Made by a program: the position numbers and the translations under genes
Notes under the pieces: generated by a model
What the model saw: only the letters and a program-made list of their open reading frames with translations
Database searches by the model: none
What the model was told of the DNA's origin: nothing
Source: Verrucomicrobium sp. BvORR034
GTDB lineage: Bacteria > Verrucomicrobiota > Verrucomicrobiia > Verrucomicrobiales > Verrucomicrobiaceae
Length of the DNA stretch: 64,000 nt
NCBI RefSeq assembly: GCF_000739635.1
Contig: NZ_BATQ01000175.1
Location: 62,001 to 126,000, forward strand
Direction: 5' to 3'
Shown: piece after piece, positions 17,513-27,322 of the stretch
Numbering within the stretch: position 1 is the stretch's first letter
How the letters are laid out: each line of letters opens with the position of its first letter

Positions 17513-20500
17513 CTATTCCAGCGTAATCCCGCCCCAGTAGCCAAACTCCCAGGCCCAGCCGGTGGCGGCGCCTTCGAGCTTCACATCCACTTCCTGGCCG
17601 GCGAATTCGCTGAGGTCGGCGGTCACGGTCTTCCAGCGGTCGCCATCGTGGCCGATGACCTGCTTTTTGATGACCTTGTCTCCCACCTTGATGCGCAGTT
17701 CCCAGTCGCCCTGATCATGGGCGGCCACCACCACGGAGAGCTTGTGCGGCTTGCCGGAAGCGAGCTTCACCTTGCGCTCCAGGGTCGCGGGCTTGTTCTC
17801 CGCAAACGGGTGCATGAGCAGCACATTCTTGCGCCCCTGGTACTCCGGCAATTTCACCGGCGTGCGCTCGAAGTCGGGCGCGGAGACCTTCCACTCGGGA
17901 TTCCAGAGGGAGACGCTTTCCCAATCGATCGCGCGCCAGTTGGTCCCACCGGAAGGCTTCTTCGCTACTGGAGCATCCATGTTGGTGCTGAGGGCGATCT
18001 TCTTCTCCTTGGTCAGCGGCCCCTCCTCCGGGGGAGCCAGGATGTACCACATCAGATTGCGGAAGGCATCATCTGGCAGCGCGCCGAAGCCCATGGGCAT
18101 GAGGCTCTGGTGAGTGTTCTCCATCTTGGCCACCTGATCCCGGGGCACGATCTGCTCCGCCCCACCGATTGCCAGCACCTTCACATGAGAGGGCGTGTCC
18201 TCCACCACACGGCCGCTCACCATGCGGTTGTCCTTGGTGGTCACGTTCACCGCTTCATAGCCATTGCCGATGATCTGGTTGGGATCGATCACGTTGGACA
18301 GCAGCGCATCGAGGTTGCTGCGACCACTGCCAATCAGTTCCGGGCCGACCTTTTGACCGCCGCCGAAGAACTCATGACAGGTGGCACAGGTGGCCTGGAA
18401 CATGAGCTTGCCAGCCGCCAGATCCGGCTCCCCTTCCAGGCTCGCTTTGCGCTTGGCAGCGATGAGGGCCTTGACGTCCGCATTGGATTCACGCCAGACG
18501 CCCAGCAACTCTTCCGCCCGCTTCTTCAAAGCCGCATCTTTCTGCGTAGCAAAGAAACGGCTCACGATCACCGGCACATCCGCGCGCGCCACGCGGTTGT
18601 CCTTCACCGCATCCAGCAGAAGAGCGGCCCACTGCGGACGGCTCGTCAGGGTTTGGGAAATAGCGGTGCGCACCGCCGGGCTGCCCTTGGCCCAACGCTG
18701 CAAGAGCAGGGCAGGCAGGGCCTCGCCACCCGCCTCCGCCGTAGTACGCACGGCCTCCAGCAGCAGCGGTTCAGGCACGTCTGACTTCACGAGCGATTGA
18801 AGCCCGTCCTGGATGGCGGTGCCGCCGGCCTTGCGCGCCACTTGCAGCGCATCGATGCGCTGTTGCAGCGGCGTCCTGTCATTGAGCACCAGCGTCATGG
18901 TCTCTGCCACCGCGGCCTTGTCACCCCAGAGCACCGCCAGGTTGTGCGCCTGCTTGCGCACCTCACCGTTCTTGCTGGCGCGCCACGCCGCGAGCTGGGC
19001 GGCGGGATCCGCCGTGGGTTTCAGGACACCACTTTCCTGGCCTTTGACCAGACCATCCAGCGTCGTGGCCAGCAAGGCGTCTTCGCCTTCCAGCCTGGCG
19101 GCAAACTGCAGCGCGAGATCCATGCTCTTTGCGTCCCTCGTATCCGACAGACGGCGCATGGCCTTGTACGCCAGCGTCCGCGACATGGGCTGGGAAGCGG
19201 GTGCCACTGTCGCCAGCCACGGGACCCACTTGTCGGGCTTCACCGCAAGGTTGGGTTCGAGGGCCATCCAGAGATGGAAGGCGATGAGGCGGTCGTTCTC
19301 GGCACCGCTGGATTTCAGGAGGTTTTCGAGCGCAACAGGGTCCAGGTCGCCAATCGCATAAGAGAACGGCAATGGATAAAGTTCACGTTCCAGCGTCTTC
19401 ACGTTGGGCTCCGGGAGACGACTGGTACGTCCCAGTGGGGTTGGCATGTAATACTTCTCCAGCATCACCCCTCTGAGAGCAGCGGCCACGGCCTTCCGGA
19501 CGGTGGGGTCTCCATCGGAGGCGAGCTTTTCCAGAATGGGATAGAAGTGCCGCTTCACACGCTGTCCTTCACGCTCGTACTCCACTCCGTAATGCAACAT
19601 GTTGTCCGGCGTCTCTCCCGTGAGCCGGGCCGCCCAAATGCGCAACGCCGGATCGGCATCCGTCGCGGCAAGCTTAATGGCTTCCAGAATCTGCAGAAAA
19701 TCACTCGCTCCGCCAGCATGGAGCGCCCACAGGGCCTCCATCCGGGTGCTGGATTCTTTGGATGTCTTGAAGAGTTCCAGCAGGAGCGGTGCCGCGGCGC
19801 GATCATTCCGCTCATCCAAACAGCGGCGAGCCGTGCGCCGCACCCAGTTGTTGGAGTGCGCCACCAGCTTCACCAGTTCCGGCGTGGCGAGCTTCTCCAG
19901 ATTCAGGTCCTTTGATTCCCTCGAACCCACACTGGCTTTGACCAACGCCGGATCGTCCTTGCCGGTGTACACCACGCGCCAGATGCGGCCGCGAGCCCGG
20001 TCCACGCCTTCAGGATTGGCCTTGGCGTTCTGATAGCACGGATACTTGTCGCACCAGTCCATCACCCACAGGAAACCGTCCGGGCCGGTCTTGGTGCTGA
20101 CGGGGCGGAACCAGCCGTCGTTGGCACGCAGGAAGTCTCGCACCGGGGCGGCCTTGAAGCTGGCCCCCATGGGATTCACCACTTCCTCATGAACGGCGTT
20201 GTCATGAATGTTGCCGATGAAAAGGTGGCCATTCGTATCCGCCGGATAGCGACCACCTTGATAAATCTGGATGCCCGCATAGGCGGCACGGAAGTGCTTG
20301 AAATTCACGATGCTGGGCAGCAGCTCGTACGAGTAGGGATTCTCCGGCGCTCCACCCTGACGGACATAGAGACCGCCCGGGGACATATGAAACAAGTGAT
20401 CGATGACGCAGGCGCTGACGAAGTGATTGCCCGCAGCGTCAAAATCACATCCCCAGGGGTTGCTGGTTCCGTCTGCATACACCTCGAACATCCAGGGCGA

Positions 20501-21265
20501 GGCATTGGACTTGGAGTGCGCCTCAGAAGCCCACGATCCCACTGGCTTGCACCGCCCGATGCCGGCGTTGAACACCACCCCTTGATCCTTGGGATCCCCC
20601 GGGCGGCGCACCTTGGAGTGGGTGAAGACGCCATGCGTCATATAGAGCCAGCCATCCGGCCCCCAGGAGAAGGAGTTCAACAACTCATGCGTGTCCTCGC
20701 GGCCAAAGCCGGTCAACACCACGCGCCATTCATCCGGTTTGTCATCGCCGTCATTGTCCCGGAAGTGCAGCAGGTGCGGCTGCTGGCCGATGTACACACC
20801 GTTGTCCCCATAGAGAATGCCGCAGGCGAGATTGAGGCCTTCGAGGAAGACCGTTCGCTTGTCGGCCACGCCGTCGTTGTCCGTGTCTTCCAGAATGACC
20901 ACGCGATCTCGCGGAATCGGCCCCTTGAGATCCGGCATGGGGTGATAGAGATCATCCTTGGCCTCGCCACCGAAGGGCGCGGGGGCTGTCGAGCCTTCCG
21001 GGTACTCGTAGAGCTCCACCACCCAGAGCCGCCCCTTGGGATCCCAAGCCATGCCCACCGGATTCTCGATCATCGGTTCGTGGGCAAAGCACCGCACCTC
21101 GTACCCGGGGGGCACAGTCATTTTTTTCTGTGCCTCCTCAGGGGTGGGACAGATGGAGTTCGCGGGAGCGCGCTCGCCCACCAGCTCTTTGCTGGAGATC
21201 TGGGCGGGTGCCGCCCCAGCTAACCCCAAGGCAAGCAGCGACAGAAAAAGGGAGGAAGGTTTCAT
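17513..21265 (-). CDS. PVC-type secreted dehydrogenase with HEAT repeats and cytochrome c module
   Basis: 1250 residues with a signal peptide (ends near AAPAQ). Residues ~40-440 are a beta-propeller of the putative membrane-bound dehydrogenase family (VVELYEYPEG, DTDNDGVADKRTVF, SWGPDGWLYMTHG, WVMDWCDKYPCYQN). Residues ~450-930 are HEAT-like helical repeats. A cytochrome c domain has FQATCATCHEFFGGGQKVGP at ~957-975, with a heme-binding CxxCH. The last ~140 residues form a beta-sandwich resembling a carbohydrate-binding module. This architecture is strongly expanded in Planctomycetes and Verrucomicrobia; oxidation of sugars is suspected but not shown. Confidence 0.92.
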   Translation of the reverse strand: MKPSSLFLSLLALGLAGAAPAQISSKELVGERAPANSICPTPEEAQKKMTVPPGYEVRCFAHEPMIENPVGMAWDPKGRLWVVELYEYPEGSTAPAPFGGEAKDDLYHPMPDLKGPIPRDRVVILEDTDNDGVADKRTVFLEGLNLACGILYGDNGVYIGQQPHLLHFRDNDGDDKPDEWRVVLTGFGREDTHELLNSFSWGPDGWLYMTHGVFTHSKVRRPGDPKDQGVVFNAGIGRCKPVGSWASEAHSKSNASPWMFEVYADGTSNPWGCDFDAAGNHFVSACVIDHLFHMSPGGLYVRQGGAPENPYSYELLPSIVNFKHFRAAYAGIQIYQGGRYPADTNGHLFIGNIHDNAVHEEVVNPMGASFKAAPVRDFLRANDGWFRPVSTKTGPDGFLWVMDWCDKYPCYQNAKANPEGVDRARGRIWRVVYTGKDDPALVKASVGSRESKDLNLEKLATPELVKLVAHSNNWVRRTARRCLDERNDRAAAPLLLELFKTSKESSTRMEALWALHAGGASDFLQILEAIKLAATDADPALRIWAARLTGETPDNMLHYGVEYEREGQRVKRHFYPILEKLASDGDPTVRKAVAAALRGVMLEKYYMPTPLGRTSRLPEPNVKTLERELYPLPFSYAIGDLDPVALENLLKSSGAENDRLIAFHLWMALEPNLAVKPDKWVPWLATVAPASQPMSRTLAYKAMRRLSDTRDAKSMDLALQFAARLEGEDALLATTLDGLVKGQESGVLKPTADPAAQLAAWRASKNGEVRKQAHNLAVLWGDKAAVAETMTLVLNDRTPLQQRIDALQVARKAGGTAIQDGLQSLVKSDVPEPLLLEAVRTTAEAGGEALPALLLQRWAKGSPAVRTAISQTLTSRPQWAALLLDAVKDNRVARADVPVIVSRFFATQKDAALKKRAEELLGVWRESNADVKALIAAKRKASLEGEPDLAAGKLMFQATCATCHEFFGGGQKVGPELIGSGRSNLDALLSNVIDPNQIIGNGYEAVNVTTKDNRMVSGRVVEDTPSHVKVLAIGGAEQIVPRDQVAKMENTHQSLMPMGFGALPDDAFRNLMWYILAPPEEGPLTKEKKIALSTNMDAPVAKKPSGGTNWRAIDWESVSLWNPEWKVSAPDFERTPVKLPEYQGRKNVLLMHPFAENKPATLERKVKLASGKPHKLSVVVAAHDQGDWELRIKVGDKVIKKQVIGHDGDRWKTVTADLSEFAGQEVDVKLEGAATGWAWEFGYWGGITLE

Positions 21266-21420
21266 GGAAGGAAGATGCGTGGTCGAATGCTACGAAAAAC
21301 TGCCTGGTATCTGGCGGACAACTTTTATGCCGAATCGGTCATCATGGTCCAAGGCCTTCCCTTTGCCCCGGTTCCCAAGATGCGCCTTGTGAGCTTTGAA
21401 ATTCTCTCCAACGTCCCGAC

Positions 21421-22428
21421 ATGCAGAAAAAGCGGACCGTTAAGATCAACAAGCCCCCGATTCTCTACCCTGAAACCCAGAGAATTATCGCCCGGGTGGA
21501 GAAGAAACTGGACGGGCCCTTCATCGCCTACTGGTCCAGCGGCAACGGTTCCGTTTGCCACAATGACGTGGCGGCCTTCTTTGAGGTGCTGAAAAACCTC
21601 GGCCACCAGAAGCATCTCTATCTCTTCATCAAGTCCAACGGCGGCAACGGGCAGGCCGCCCTGCGCATCGTGAACCTGCTGCGCCAGTACGCCACAAAGA
21701 TCACCGCCCTGGTGCCACTGGAGTGCGCGAGCGCCGCCACCATGATGGCGATCGGGGCCGATGAGATTCAGATGGGCCCCCTGGCCTACCTCACGGCGGT
21801 GGACACCTCCCTCACCCACGCGCTCTCCCCGGTGGATCGCAACAACTACGCCGTGGCCGTGAGCCAGGACGAACTGAACCGCGTACTGCGCCTGTGGAGA
21901 GAGTCTTCCCAGGCCGGCGATACCAACCCCTACAAGAACCTCTACGATCACGTGCACCCGCTCGTCTTCGGGGCCATCGACCGCGCCAGTTCCCTCTCCA
22001 TCAAGATCTGCGAGGAGATCCTCTCTTATCATTTAAAGGACGCGACCCAGCGTGAGCGCATCAGCAAGCACCTCAACTCCGCCTACCCCAGCCACGGCTA
22101 CCCGATCATGCTGCGTGAGGCCAAGCGCGTGGGCCTGAAGGTCACCGAGCTCGATCCCGAGCTGAACGATCTGCTGGTGAGCCTGAGTGAGCGCTACTCG
22201 GAAATGGGGCAGCAGGCCATCACCGACTTCGACGAGAAGAACTACCACGACCACGAGATCCTCAACATCATTGAGGGCAAGGGCGTGAGCTTCAATTTCC
22301 AGAACGACAAGGACTGGCACTACCGTGAAAACGAACGGCGCTGGGTGCCGCTCAATGACCAGAGCGCCTGGAACAAAAACACCATGGTGGCAGGCAAGCT
22401 GCGCACGACTCGCTTCCACATTCGTTAA
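21421..22428 (+). CDS. ClpP-fold serine protease (SDH_sah / serine dehydrogenase proteinase type)
   Basis: 335 residues, no signal peptide. FIKSNGGNGQAALRIVNLLR is the ClpP/crotonase oxyanion-loop region, and VPLECASAATMMAIGADEI carries the probable nucleophile Ser. The size and the C-terminal region with HLNSAYPSHGYPIM match the SDH_sah family of cytoplasmic or membrane-associated proteases. No lon or clp ATPase gene is nearby. The assignment to this family rather than SppA is moderately sure. Confidence 0.75.
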   Translation: MQKKRTVKINKPPILYPETQRIIARVEKKLDGPFIAYWSSGNGSVCHNDVAAFFEVLKNLGHQKHLYLFIKSNGGNGQAALRIVNLLRQYATKITALVPLECASAATMMAIGADEIQMGPLAYLTAVDTSLTHALSPVDRNNYAVAVSQDELNRVLRLWRESSQAGDTNPYKNLYDHVHPLVFGAIDRASSLSIKICEEILSYHLKDATQRERISKHLNSAYPSHGYPIMLREAKRVGLKVTELDPELNDLLVSLSERYSEMGQQAITDFDEKNYHDHEILNIIEGKGVSFNFQNDKDWHYRENERRWVPLNDQSAWNKNTMVAGKLRTTRFHIR

Positions 22429-22473
22429 GTTCAGGGAACGCCCTGGGGCCGCTCGTGACCCACTTAGCCTGGC

Positions 22474-23529
22474 ATGAAGCCCCACATCTGCCCTCGATCC
22501 GCCATGCCATCCCACGGGCTTTCCTGGCCCGTGGTGCTGGTGATGGTGGCGCTGATCGCCTCCATAGCGGCCTATTGGTGGCACCTCCAGGATCAGGCCC
22601 ACGAGGCGCGGGTGGTGGCGAGAGTAGGACCGGCGGCGACCGCGCACGAAATCACCCGTCACCAGGTTGCCGATGCCTTGAGATCCCAGCTCTGGCGACG
22701 CAGTGAGACTTGGGGCGCGCTGTCTCCAGAGCTTCAGCAGCAGCGCCGCCTCGAAGCGCTCGACAGTCTGGTGAGCTCCCATGCCCTTCATCTTTGGACG
22801 CTCTCCCAGCCAGGGAACGAGCACCCGACGGCAGCGGAGGATGCCCTGCAAACTTTCATCAAGCAATTCGAAATCCCTGACTCCTGGAGGCAGCGCTCCA
22901 AGCTCCAGCAAATGAATGAAGCCCAGCTTCAGGCCTGGGTGGAAGAGGAGACCCGGCAGCGCCAGGCGTTCGACGCCGAGATCGGACGCCGGATGGCCCA
23001 GGTGACGCCCGACGAGATCAAGACATGGCTCCGCGACCACGCCACGGAGGTTCGAATTCCAGAGCGTATCTCCGCCAGCCATATCTTTCTGAGCGGTCAC
23101 GACAAGGACAAGCCGGACCGGAGCGCGGAAATCGCAGAGTACCATCGGCGCATCGTAGCGGGGGAGGCCAAGCTCTCCGCACTTGCGGGTGAAGTCTCTG
23201 AAGACGGTCGCAGCAACAAACTGGGCGGAAGTCTGGGCTGGTTCAGCAGGGATCGCGTTCCGGCGGATTTTGCGGAAAAGGTCTTCTCCCAGAAGGTGGG
23301 GGAACTCGGCGCTCCCTTCCGCACGGAACTGGGTTGGCACATCGTGCTGGTGCATGCGAAACGCCCCGCCCGAGCCGCCACCTTGGAGGAAGCGCAGGCC
23401 GAAGTTGCCGCCCATCTCACCTCCAGCCGGCGCAGCGCTGAATCCGCCAAGTTGATGGAGGAGATCCTGAAGCTCACGCCCGTGGAAAAGCACCTGGACC
23501 GCCTGACCGGCGTGGCCCCCGAAAACTAG
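22474..23529 (+). CDS. Parvulin-type peptidyl-prolyl isomerase (PpiC/SurA-like), membrane-anchored
   Basis: 351 residues from 22474; the ATG at 22504 is an alternative start. A single transmembrane segment (~15-37) is followed by a helical SurA-N-like region. The rotamase domain at ~200-310 has ISASHIFLSG, LGGSLGWFSRDRVPADFAEK and FRTELGWHIVLVHAKR, the conserved PpiC pattern. It would act as a folding catalyst for exported proteins in the periplasm. It lies 46 bp after the ClpP-fold protease gene, so the two may share a transcript. Confidence 0.92.
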   Translation: MKPHICPRSAMPSHGLSWPVVLVMVALIASIAAYWWHLQDQAHEARVVARVGPAATAHEITRHQVADALRSQLWRRSETWGALSPELQQQRRLEALDSLVSSHALHLWTLSQPGNEHPTAAEDALQTFIKQFEIPDSWRQRSKLQQMNEAQLQAWVEEETRQRQAFDAEIGRRMAQVTPDEIKTWLRDHATEVRIPERISASHIFLSGHDKDKPDRSAEIAEYHRRIVAGEAKLSALAGEVSEDGRSNKLGGSLGWFSRDRVPADFAEKVFSQKVGELGAPFRTELGWHIVLVHAKRPARAATLEEAQAEVAAHLTSSRRSAESAKLMEEILKLTPVEKHLDRLTGVAPEN

Positions 23530-23588
23530 GGTCAATCGACCCTGCGCAACCTCATTGCGTATTCCAGCAGTCCGCCTACTCTAGCGCC

Positions 23589-26378
23589 ATGTTTGGCAGC
23601 AAAAATAACAGCGTGGGCGTCATCGGCCTTGGCATCATCGGAAGCCGGGTGGCCGAGCGCCTGCGCAATGCGGACTTCAACGTCTATGTCTGGAACCGCT
23701 CCATCAAGCCCGAGCCAAACTTCATGGCCTCCCCTGCCGAGGTGGCGGAAGTCGCCCAAGTGATTCAGATTTTCGTACGCGATGCCGAGGCGCTCGTGGC
23801 CGTGATGGAAGACATGAAATCGGCCCTGACTCCGGATCATGTGGTGCTCTGCCATTCCACGGTCAACTCCTGGGGCATTCGCCGGGCGGTGGCCATTGCA
23901 GGCAGCGTGGGGGCAGCCTTCCTGGACGCCCCTTTCACCGGCAGCAAGACGGCAGCAGAAAAGGGCCAGCTCGTTTATTATATTGGCGGCGATCAGGCAC
24001 CCCTGGATCGCGCCAGGAAAGTCCTCGAGACCAGCGGCAAGAAAATCATCACGCTGGGGAAGGCGGGAGACGCCACCGTGCTCAAGATCGCGACCAACCT
24101 CATCAGTGCCGCAGTGATCGAAGCACTCGCCGAAGCCATGGCGATCACCAAGGCCGAAGGCATCGATATTTCCAAACTGCAGGAAGCCCTGGCTGACAAC
24201 GCGAACTCCTCCGCGCTTCTCACCATGAAGCTGCCTACCATGGCAGCCCGCAGTTACGCCCCGCATTTCTCCCTGAAGAACATGCTCAAGGACGCCCGCT
24301 ACGCTCAGGCGATTGCGGACGAGAAGGGTCTGGCCCTGCCGGTGCTGAATGCCTCCGCCCAGGCCATGGACCGCGGGGTGCGCAGCGGACAGGGTGAGTT
24401 TGACTACTCCGTGGTGCTGGAAAACTTCGCCCCCATGCTCCGGGCCGTCGAAGAACGCGCAGCCCGGTTCAAGGCCAAAGAAGCCGCTGCAGCGCCGACT
24501 CCCGCACCGGTTGAGCCAGCGCCATCTGCAGAGACACCAGCTCTGGAAGCTGGCAAGGAACCACCCGCTGCGGATGCCGCGGTGGACAAAACCAAGGCTT
24601 CTTCCCACACGAAGCTGGTACCCGCATCGGTCTCAGCCGACACGCCCCCTATTGCCAAGAAAGACGAAGGCGCCAAAGACAAAGCTGCGTCTGAGTCGGC
24701 ATCCGAACTCCCCGCAGCGATCAAGAAGGATGCCGAACAGGCTCCTGCCCAAAAAGAGATCACCGAAAGCAAAGACGCTGGCCCTGCCACGCCGGAAACC
24801 AAGGACAAACACAAGGACGCTCCTGAAATCAAGGTGGCGGGAGATACTCCTGCCGACAAGAAGGAGGGAGAGAAAAGCGACGCAGAAAAAGGCCCCAAGA
24901 CCGCCAAGGACTCCGATGAGAAAAAGGCGGAGCCAGGTGCGCCGACCGCTTCCGGTCTCCCCAAACCTCCTGCAATTGCCAAGGCCGGGCTGAAGCCCTC
25001 AGCCCCCGGCACCGACAAACCCGAGGCCGCCCCTGACAGCAAGGTGGCCGAGCGCAAGGGAGCCTCGTCCAAACCTGAGAAACCTGGCTCCGCCCCAGCC
25101 AAGGCCGAAGTCGCCCCTGTGGTCAAGCAGCCCTCCTTTGTAAGCCGCCTCTTCCGCGGCATCACCGGCAGGGGGAAAAAGGACAAACAAGATCAGACGG
25201 CACCGCCTGTGGTGAAAGCCTTCAAAACACCCGAGCTCGCAAGCGCGGCCGCGCCGACGCCGACCGCTCCGGTCACCACCGGGAAGGACAAAGATAAAGA
25301 CAAGGGCAAAGACAAACCGAAGGAGGCAGGCAAGGAGAAGGACAAGACTCCAACCTCGCCGCCGACCAGCAATTCTCAGGGCGGGTCTCTCGCCGCCGTG
25401 CTGGCCACCGAATCCAGGGAAGGCAAAGCCCCCGCGACGGACTCCGAGAAATCTGCCCTGCCCGCGACCAAACTGCCGCCCCCTCCCATCCGACCAGTTA
25501 AGCCGTTGCGGCCCAAGAATCCCGCGGCCCCCGCCACCACGCTGGTGGCCAAGCTACTGAGCGACACGGACGCGGACGATGGGGATGACGATACCGACGA
25601 GCCAGTCGCCATCGCGACCGTCGCCGCTCCTTCTCCTTCTGATAACAAGGAGAAAGAAAAGACCACCCTTGCCACCGAGCTCCCGGTTGTGATCAGCGAG
25701 GAAACGGCTGCTCCAACTCCTGTTGTCACCGCTGACTCTCCGGCTCCGACCATCAGTGAGCCTGTATCTGAACCTGTTCAGGCCGAAACAAGCCCGACAC
25801 CTGCGGACGAGAATCCTGCCCCGGCAAAAAGCGAGACGGACGCTCCGAGCGAGACCGTCGAGGATTCTCCCGCTGTGGCAGAGTCTGCTCCTGAACCCGA
25901 GGCCACTGCTGAGCATGAGCCTGGACCAGAGCCCGCTCCCTTGCCCGCCTTCGACGAGAGCAAATCGCTGGAGGACATCACCCGCGAGGTCAACGCCAAG
26001 CTCTCCGCCTTCCCGAAGATCCCGGAACGCACAGTCGTCGTGCCCGAGACGGAAGAGCCGGCCGCCGCGCCAGTCCCCGTCACTCCGCCCCAGACCCGTC
26101 TGGAGGGCACCCGTGGTTTCATCGTCCCCAATCTGGCTCCTGCCCCACCAGCACCGACCACAGTATCTGCGGAGGAACCCTCCAGCGAGCCAGTTCCTGA
26201 TCTGGAGCCAGCCACCGCCGTGACTGAAGCCGTGGCGGCTCCAGTTTCCAAAGAGGTCCCCGAGAAGGGAAAGTCCTTACGCAAGCGGGTCCCGAGCCCG
26301 CCTGAAAAAAAGCCAGAGACCCCGGACGCCCCTGAGGCGGCCGTCCCAGCGGATCGTGAAGCCCCGCCCCAAGCTTGA
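23589..26378 (+). CDS. NAD(P)-dependent 6PGDH/HIBADH-family oxidoreductase with ~630-residue disordered tail
   Basis: 929 residues. The first ~295 are a complete beta-hydroxyacid dehydrogenase: GVIGLGIIGSRVAERL (GxGxxG) with WNRS, substrate motif FLDAPFTGSKTAAEKGQLVY, and catalytic Lys in TVLKIATNLISA. The next ~630 residues are low complexity (Ala, Pro, Lys, Glu, Asp, Thr) with KDKDKGKDK-type runs and one short basic island, QPSFVSRLFRGITGRGKKD, at ~513-531. Normal family length is ~290. The ygfZ-like gene begins 2 bp after its stop, so the whole frame is read as one gene. The substrate is unknown. Confidence 0.85.
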   Translation: MFGSKNNSVGVIGLGIIGSRVAERLRNADFNVYVWNRSIKPEPNFMASPAEVAEVAQVIQIFVRDAEALVAVMEDMKSALTPDHVVLCHSTVNSWGIRRAVAIAGSVGAAFLDAPFTGSKTAAEKGQLVYYIGGDQAPLDRARKVLETSGKKIITLGKAGDATVLKIATNLISAAVIEALAEAMAITKAEGIDISKLQEALADNANSSALLTMKLPTMAARSYAPHFSLKNMLKDARYAQAIADEKGLALPVLNASAQAMDRGVRSGQGEFDYSVVLENFAPMLRAVEERAARFKAKEAAAAPTPAPVEPAPSAETPALEAGKEPPAADAAVDKTKASSHTKLVPASVSADTPPIAKKDEGAKDKAASESASELPAAIKKDAEQAPAQKEITESKDAGPATPETKDKHKDAPEIKVAGDTPADKKEGEKSDAEKGPKTAKDSDEKKAEPGAPTASGLPKPPAIAKAGLKPSAPGTDKPEAAPDSKVAERKGASSKPEKPGSAPAKAEVAPVVKQPSFVSRLFRGITGRGKKDKQDQTAPPVVKAFKTPELASAAAPTPTAPVTTGKDKDKDKGKDKPKEAGKEKDKTPTSPPTSNSQGGSLAAVLATESREGKAPATDSEKSALPATKLPPPPIRPVKPLRPKNPAAPATTLVAKLLSDTDADDGDDDTDEPVAIATVAAPSPSDNKEKEKTTLATELPVVISEETAAPTPVVTADSPAPTISEPVSEPVQAETSPTPADENPAPAKSETDAPSETVEDSPAVAESAPEPEATAEHEPGPEPAPLPAFDESKSLEDITREVNAKLSAFPKIPERTVVVPETEEPAAAPVPVTPPQTRLEGTRGFIVPNLAPAPPAPTTVSAEEPSSEPVPDLEPATAVTEAVAAPVSKEVPEKGKSLRKRVPSPPEKKPETPDAPEAAVPADREAPPQA

Positions 26379-26380
26379 AC

Positions 26381-27322
26381 ATGACCAAGGAACGCTTCGA
26401 GGAAATTTCGCAGCAAGGCGGGCTCGTCAACCTGAGCGCTCGCTCCAAGTGGCTCCTTCGTGGTGCCGACCGGGTGCGCTACCTGAACGGGCAGGTGACC
26501 AACAACGTCAAGAACGCCACCGACGCCCAGGCGGTCTATGCCTGCGTGACCAATCTCAAAGGCCGGGTGGAGGGGGATATTTTCATCCACGCCAGCGTCG
26601 TCGGCGACGGCCCAGTCCTGGTCGTGGATGCCGAACCCGATCTGCGCGAGCCTCTCGGCCTGCGGCTGGATCGTTACATTATTGCCGATGACGTGGAACT
26701 GCTGGACGTGACCGACGAGTGGCAGCTCTGGCACGCCTTCGGCGGACAGGCTGCCCGGTTTCAGGAAATGGCCCTGCCCGAGGGGGCTCATCGCACCGCT
26801 GCCTGGCGCTTTGGGCAGGAAGGGGTGGACCTCTGGTGGCCCGTTGCTGGTGAACCGCCGCTGCTGGATGCCGCAGGCACCTCACTGACGGCGGAGGAAC
26901 TGGAGACTTGGCGCATCTGCGCCGGAATCCCCCGCTGGCCGGATGAACTCAATGCGGAAGTGTTCCCCCCTGAAGCAGGTCTTCAAGAACGGGGCATGGA
27001 CTACGCAAAGGGCTGCTACATCGGGCAGGAAATCCTCTCCCGCATCAAGACCACTGGAAAGATGCCCCAGAGCCTGGTGCGGCTCCAGAGTCATGGGGAG
27101 GCCGACGCTCCCTTCTCCGCCGGGGCCCTGCTGTTTCACCAGAAGGAGGATGGCACCCTGGCCAAGGTGGGGCATGTGACGAGTACCGCCCGGCATCCAG
27201 TGCATGGCCTTCCGGTCGGCCTGGGATATGTGAAGCAGGCGTTTGCGTCTGTTCATTCGCTATTGCTTGCGTCCGAAGAGCCGCCTAAGATAACTTTCGA
27301 AGTTGATATTCTTATCTCATGA
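26381..27322 (+). CDS. YgfZ/GcvT-like folate-binding protein
   Basis: 313 residues from the ATG at 26381. LSARSKWLLRGADRVRYLNG and QVTNNVKN are the family N-terminal block, and KGCYIGQEILSRIKTTGK at ~209-226 is the diagnostic K-G-C-Y-x-G-Q-E motif. In E. coli YgfZ uses tetrahydrofolate to support repair or assembly of some Fe-S enzymes. Start is 2 bp after the previous stop, and its own stop overlaps the next gene by 4 bp (ATGA), so these three genes look co-translated. Confidence 0.9.
   Translation: MTKERFEEISQQGGLVNLSARSKWLLRGADRVRYLNGQVTNNVKNATDAQAVYACVTNLKGRVEGDIFIHASVVGDGPVLVVDAEPDLREPLGLRLDRYIIADDVELLDVTDEWQLWHAFGGQAARFQEMALPEGAHRTAAWRFGQEGVDLWWPVAGEPPLLDAAGTSLTAEELETWRICAGIPRWPDELNAEVFPPEAGLQERGMDYAKGCYIGQEILSRIKTTGKMPQSLVRLQSHGEADAPFSAGALLFHQKEDGTLAKVGHVTSTARHPVHGLPVGLGYVKQAFASVHSLLLASEEPPKITFEVDILIS

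Noticed and set aside
22033-23535. 500-residue minus-strand frame over the ClpP-fold protease and parvulin genes
   Set aside because: No start context or domain; spans two well-supported genes on the other strand.
24404-25753. Ser/Ala/Gly-rich frames antisense to the dehydrogenase tail
   Set aside because: Composition is the mirror of the Ala/Lys/Pro tail; the sense frame is fixed by its catalytic domain and the 2-bp link to the next gene.
26375-26380. TTG start two codons before the YgfZ-like ATG
   Set aside because: ATG at 26381 has the normal family start and avoids overlap with the previous stop.
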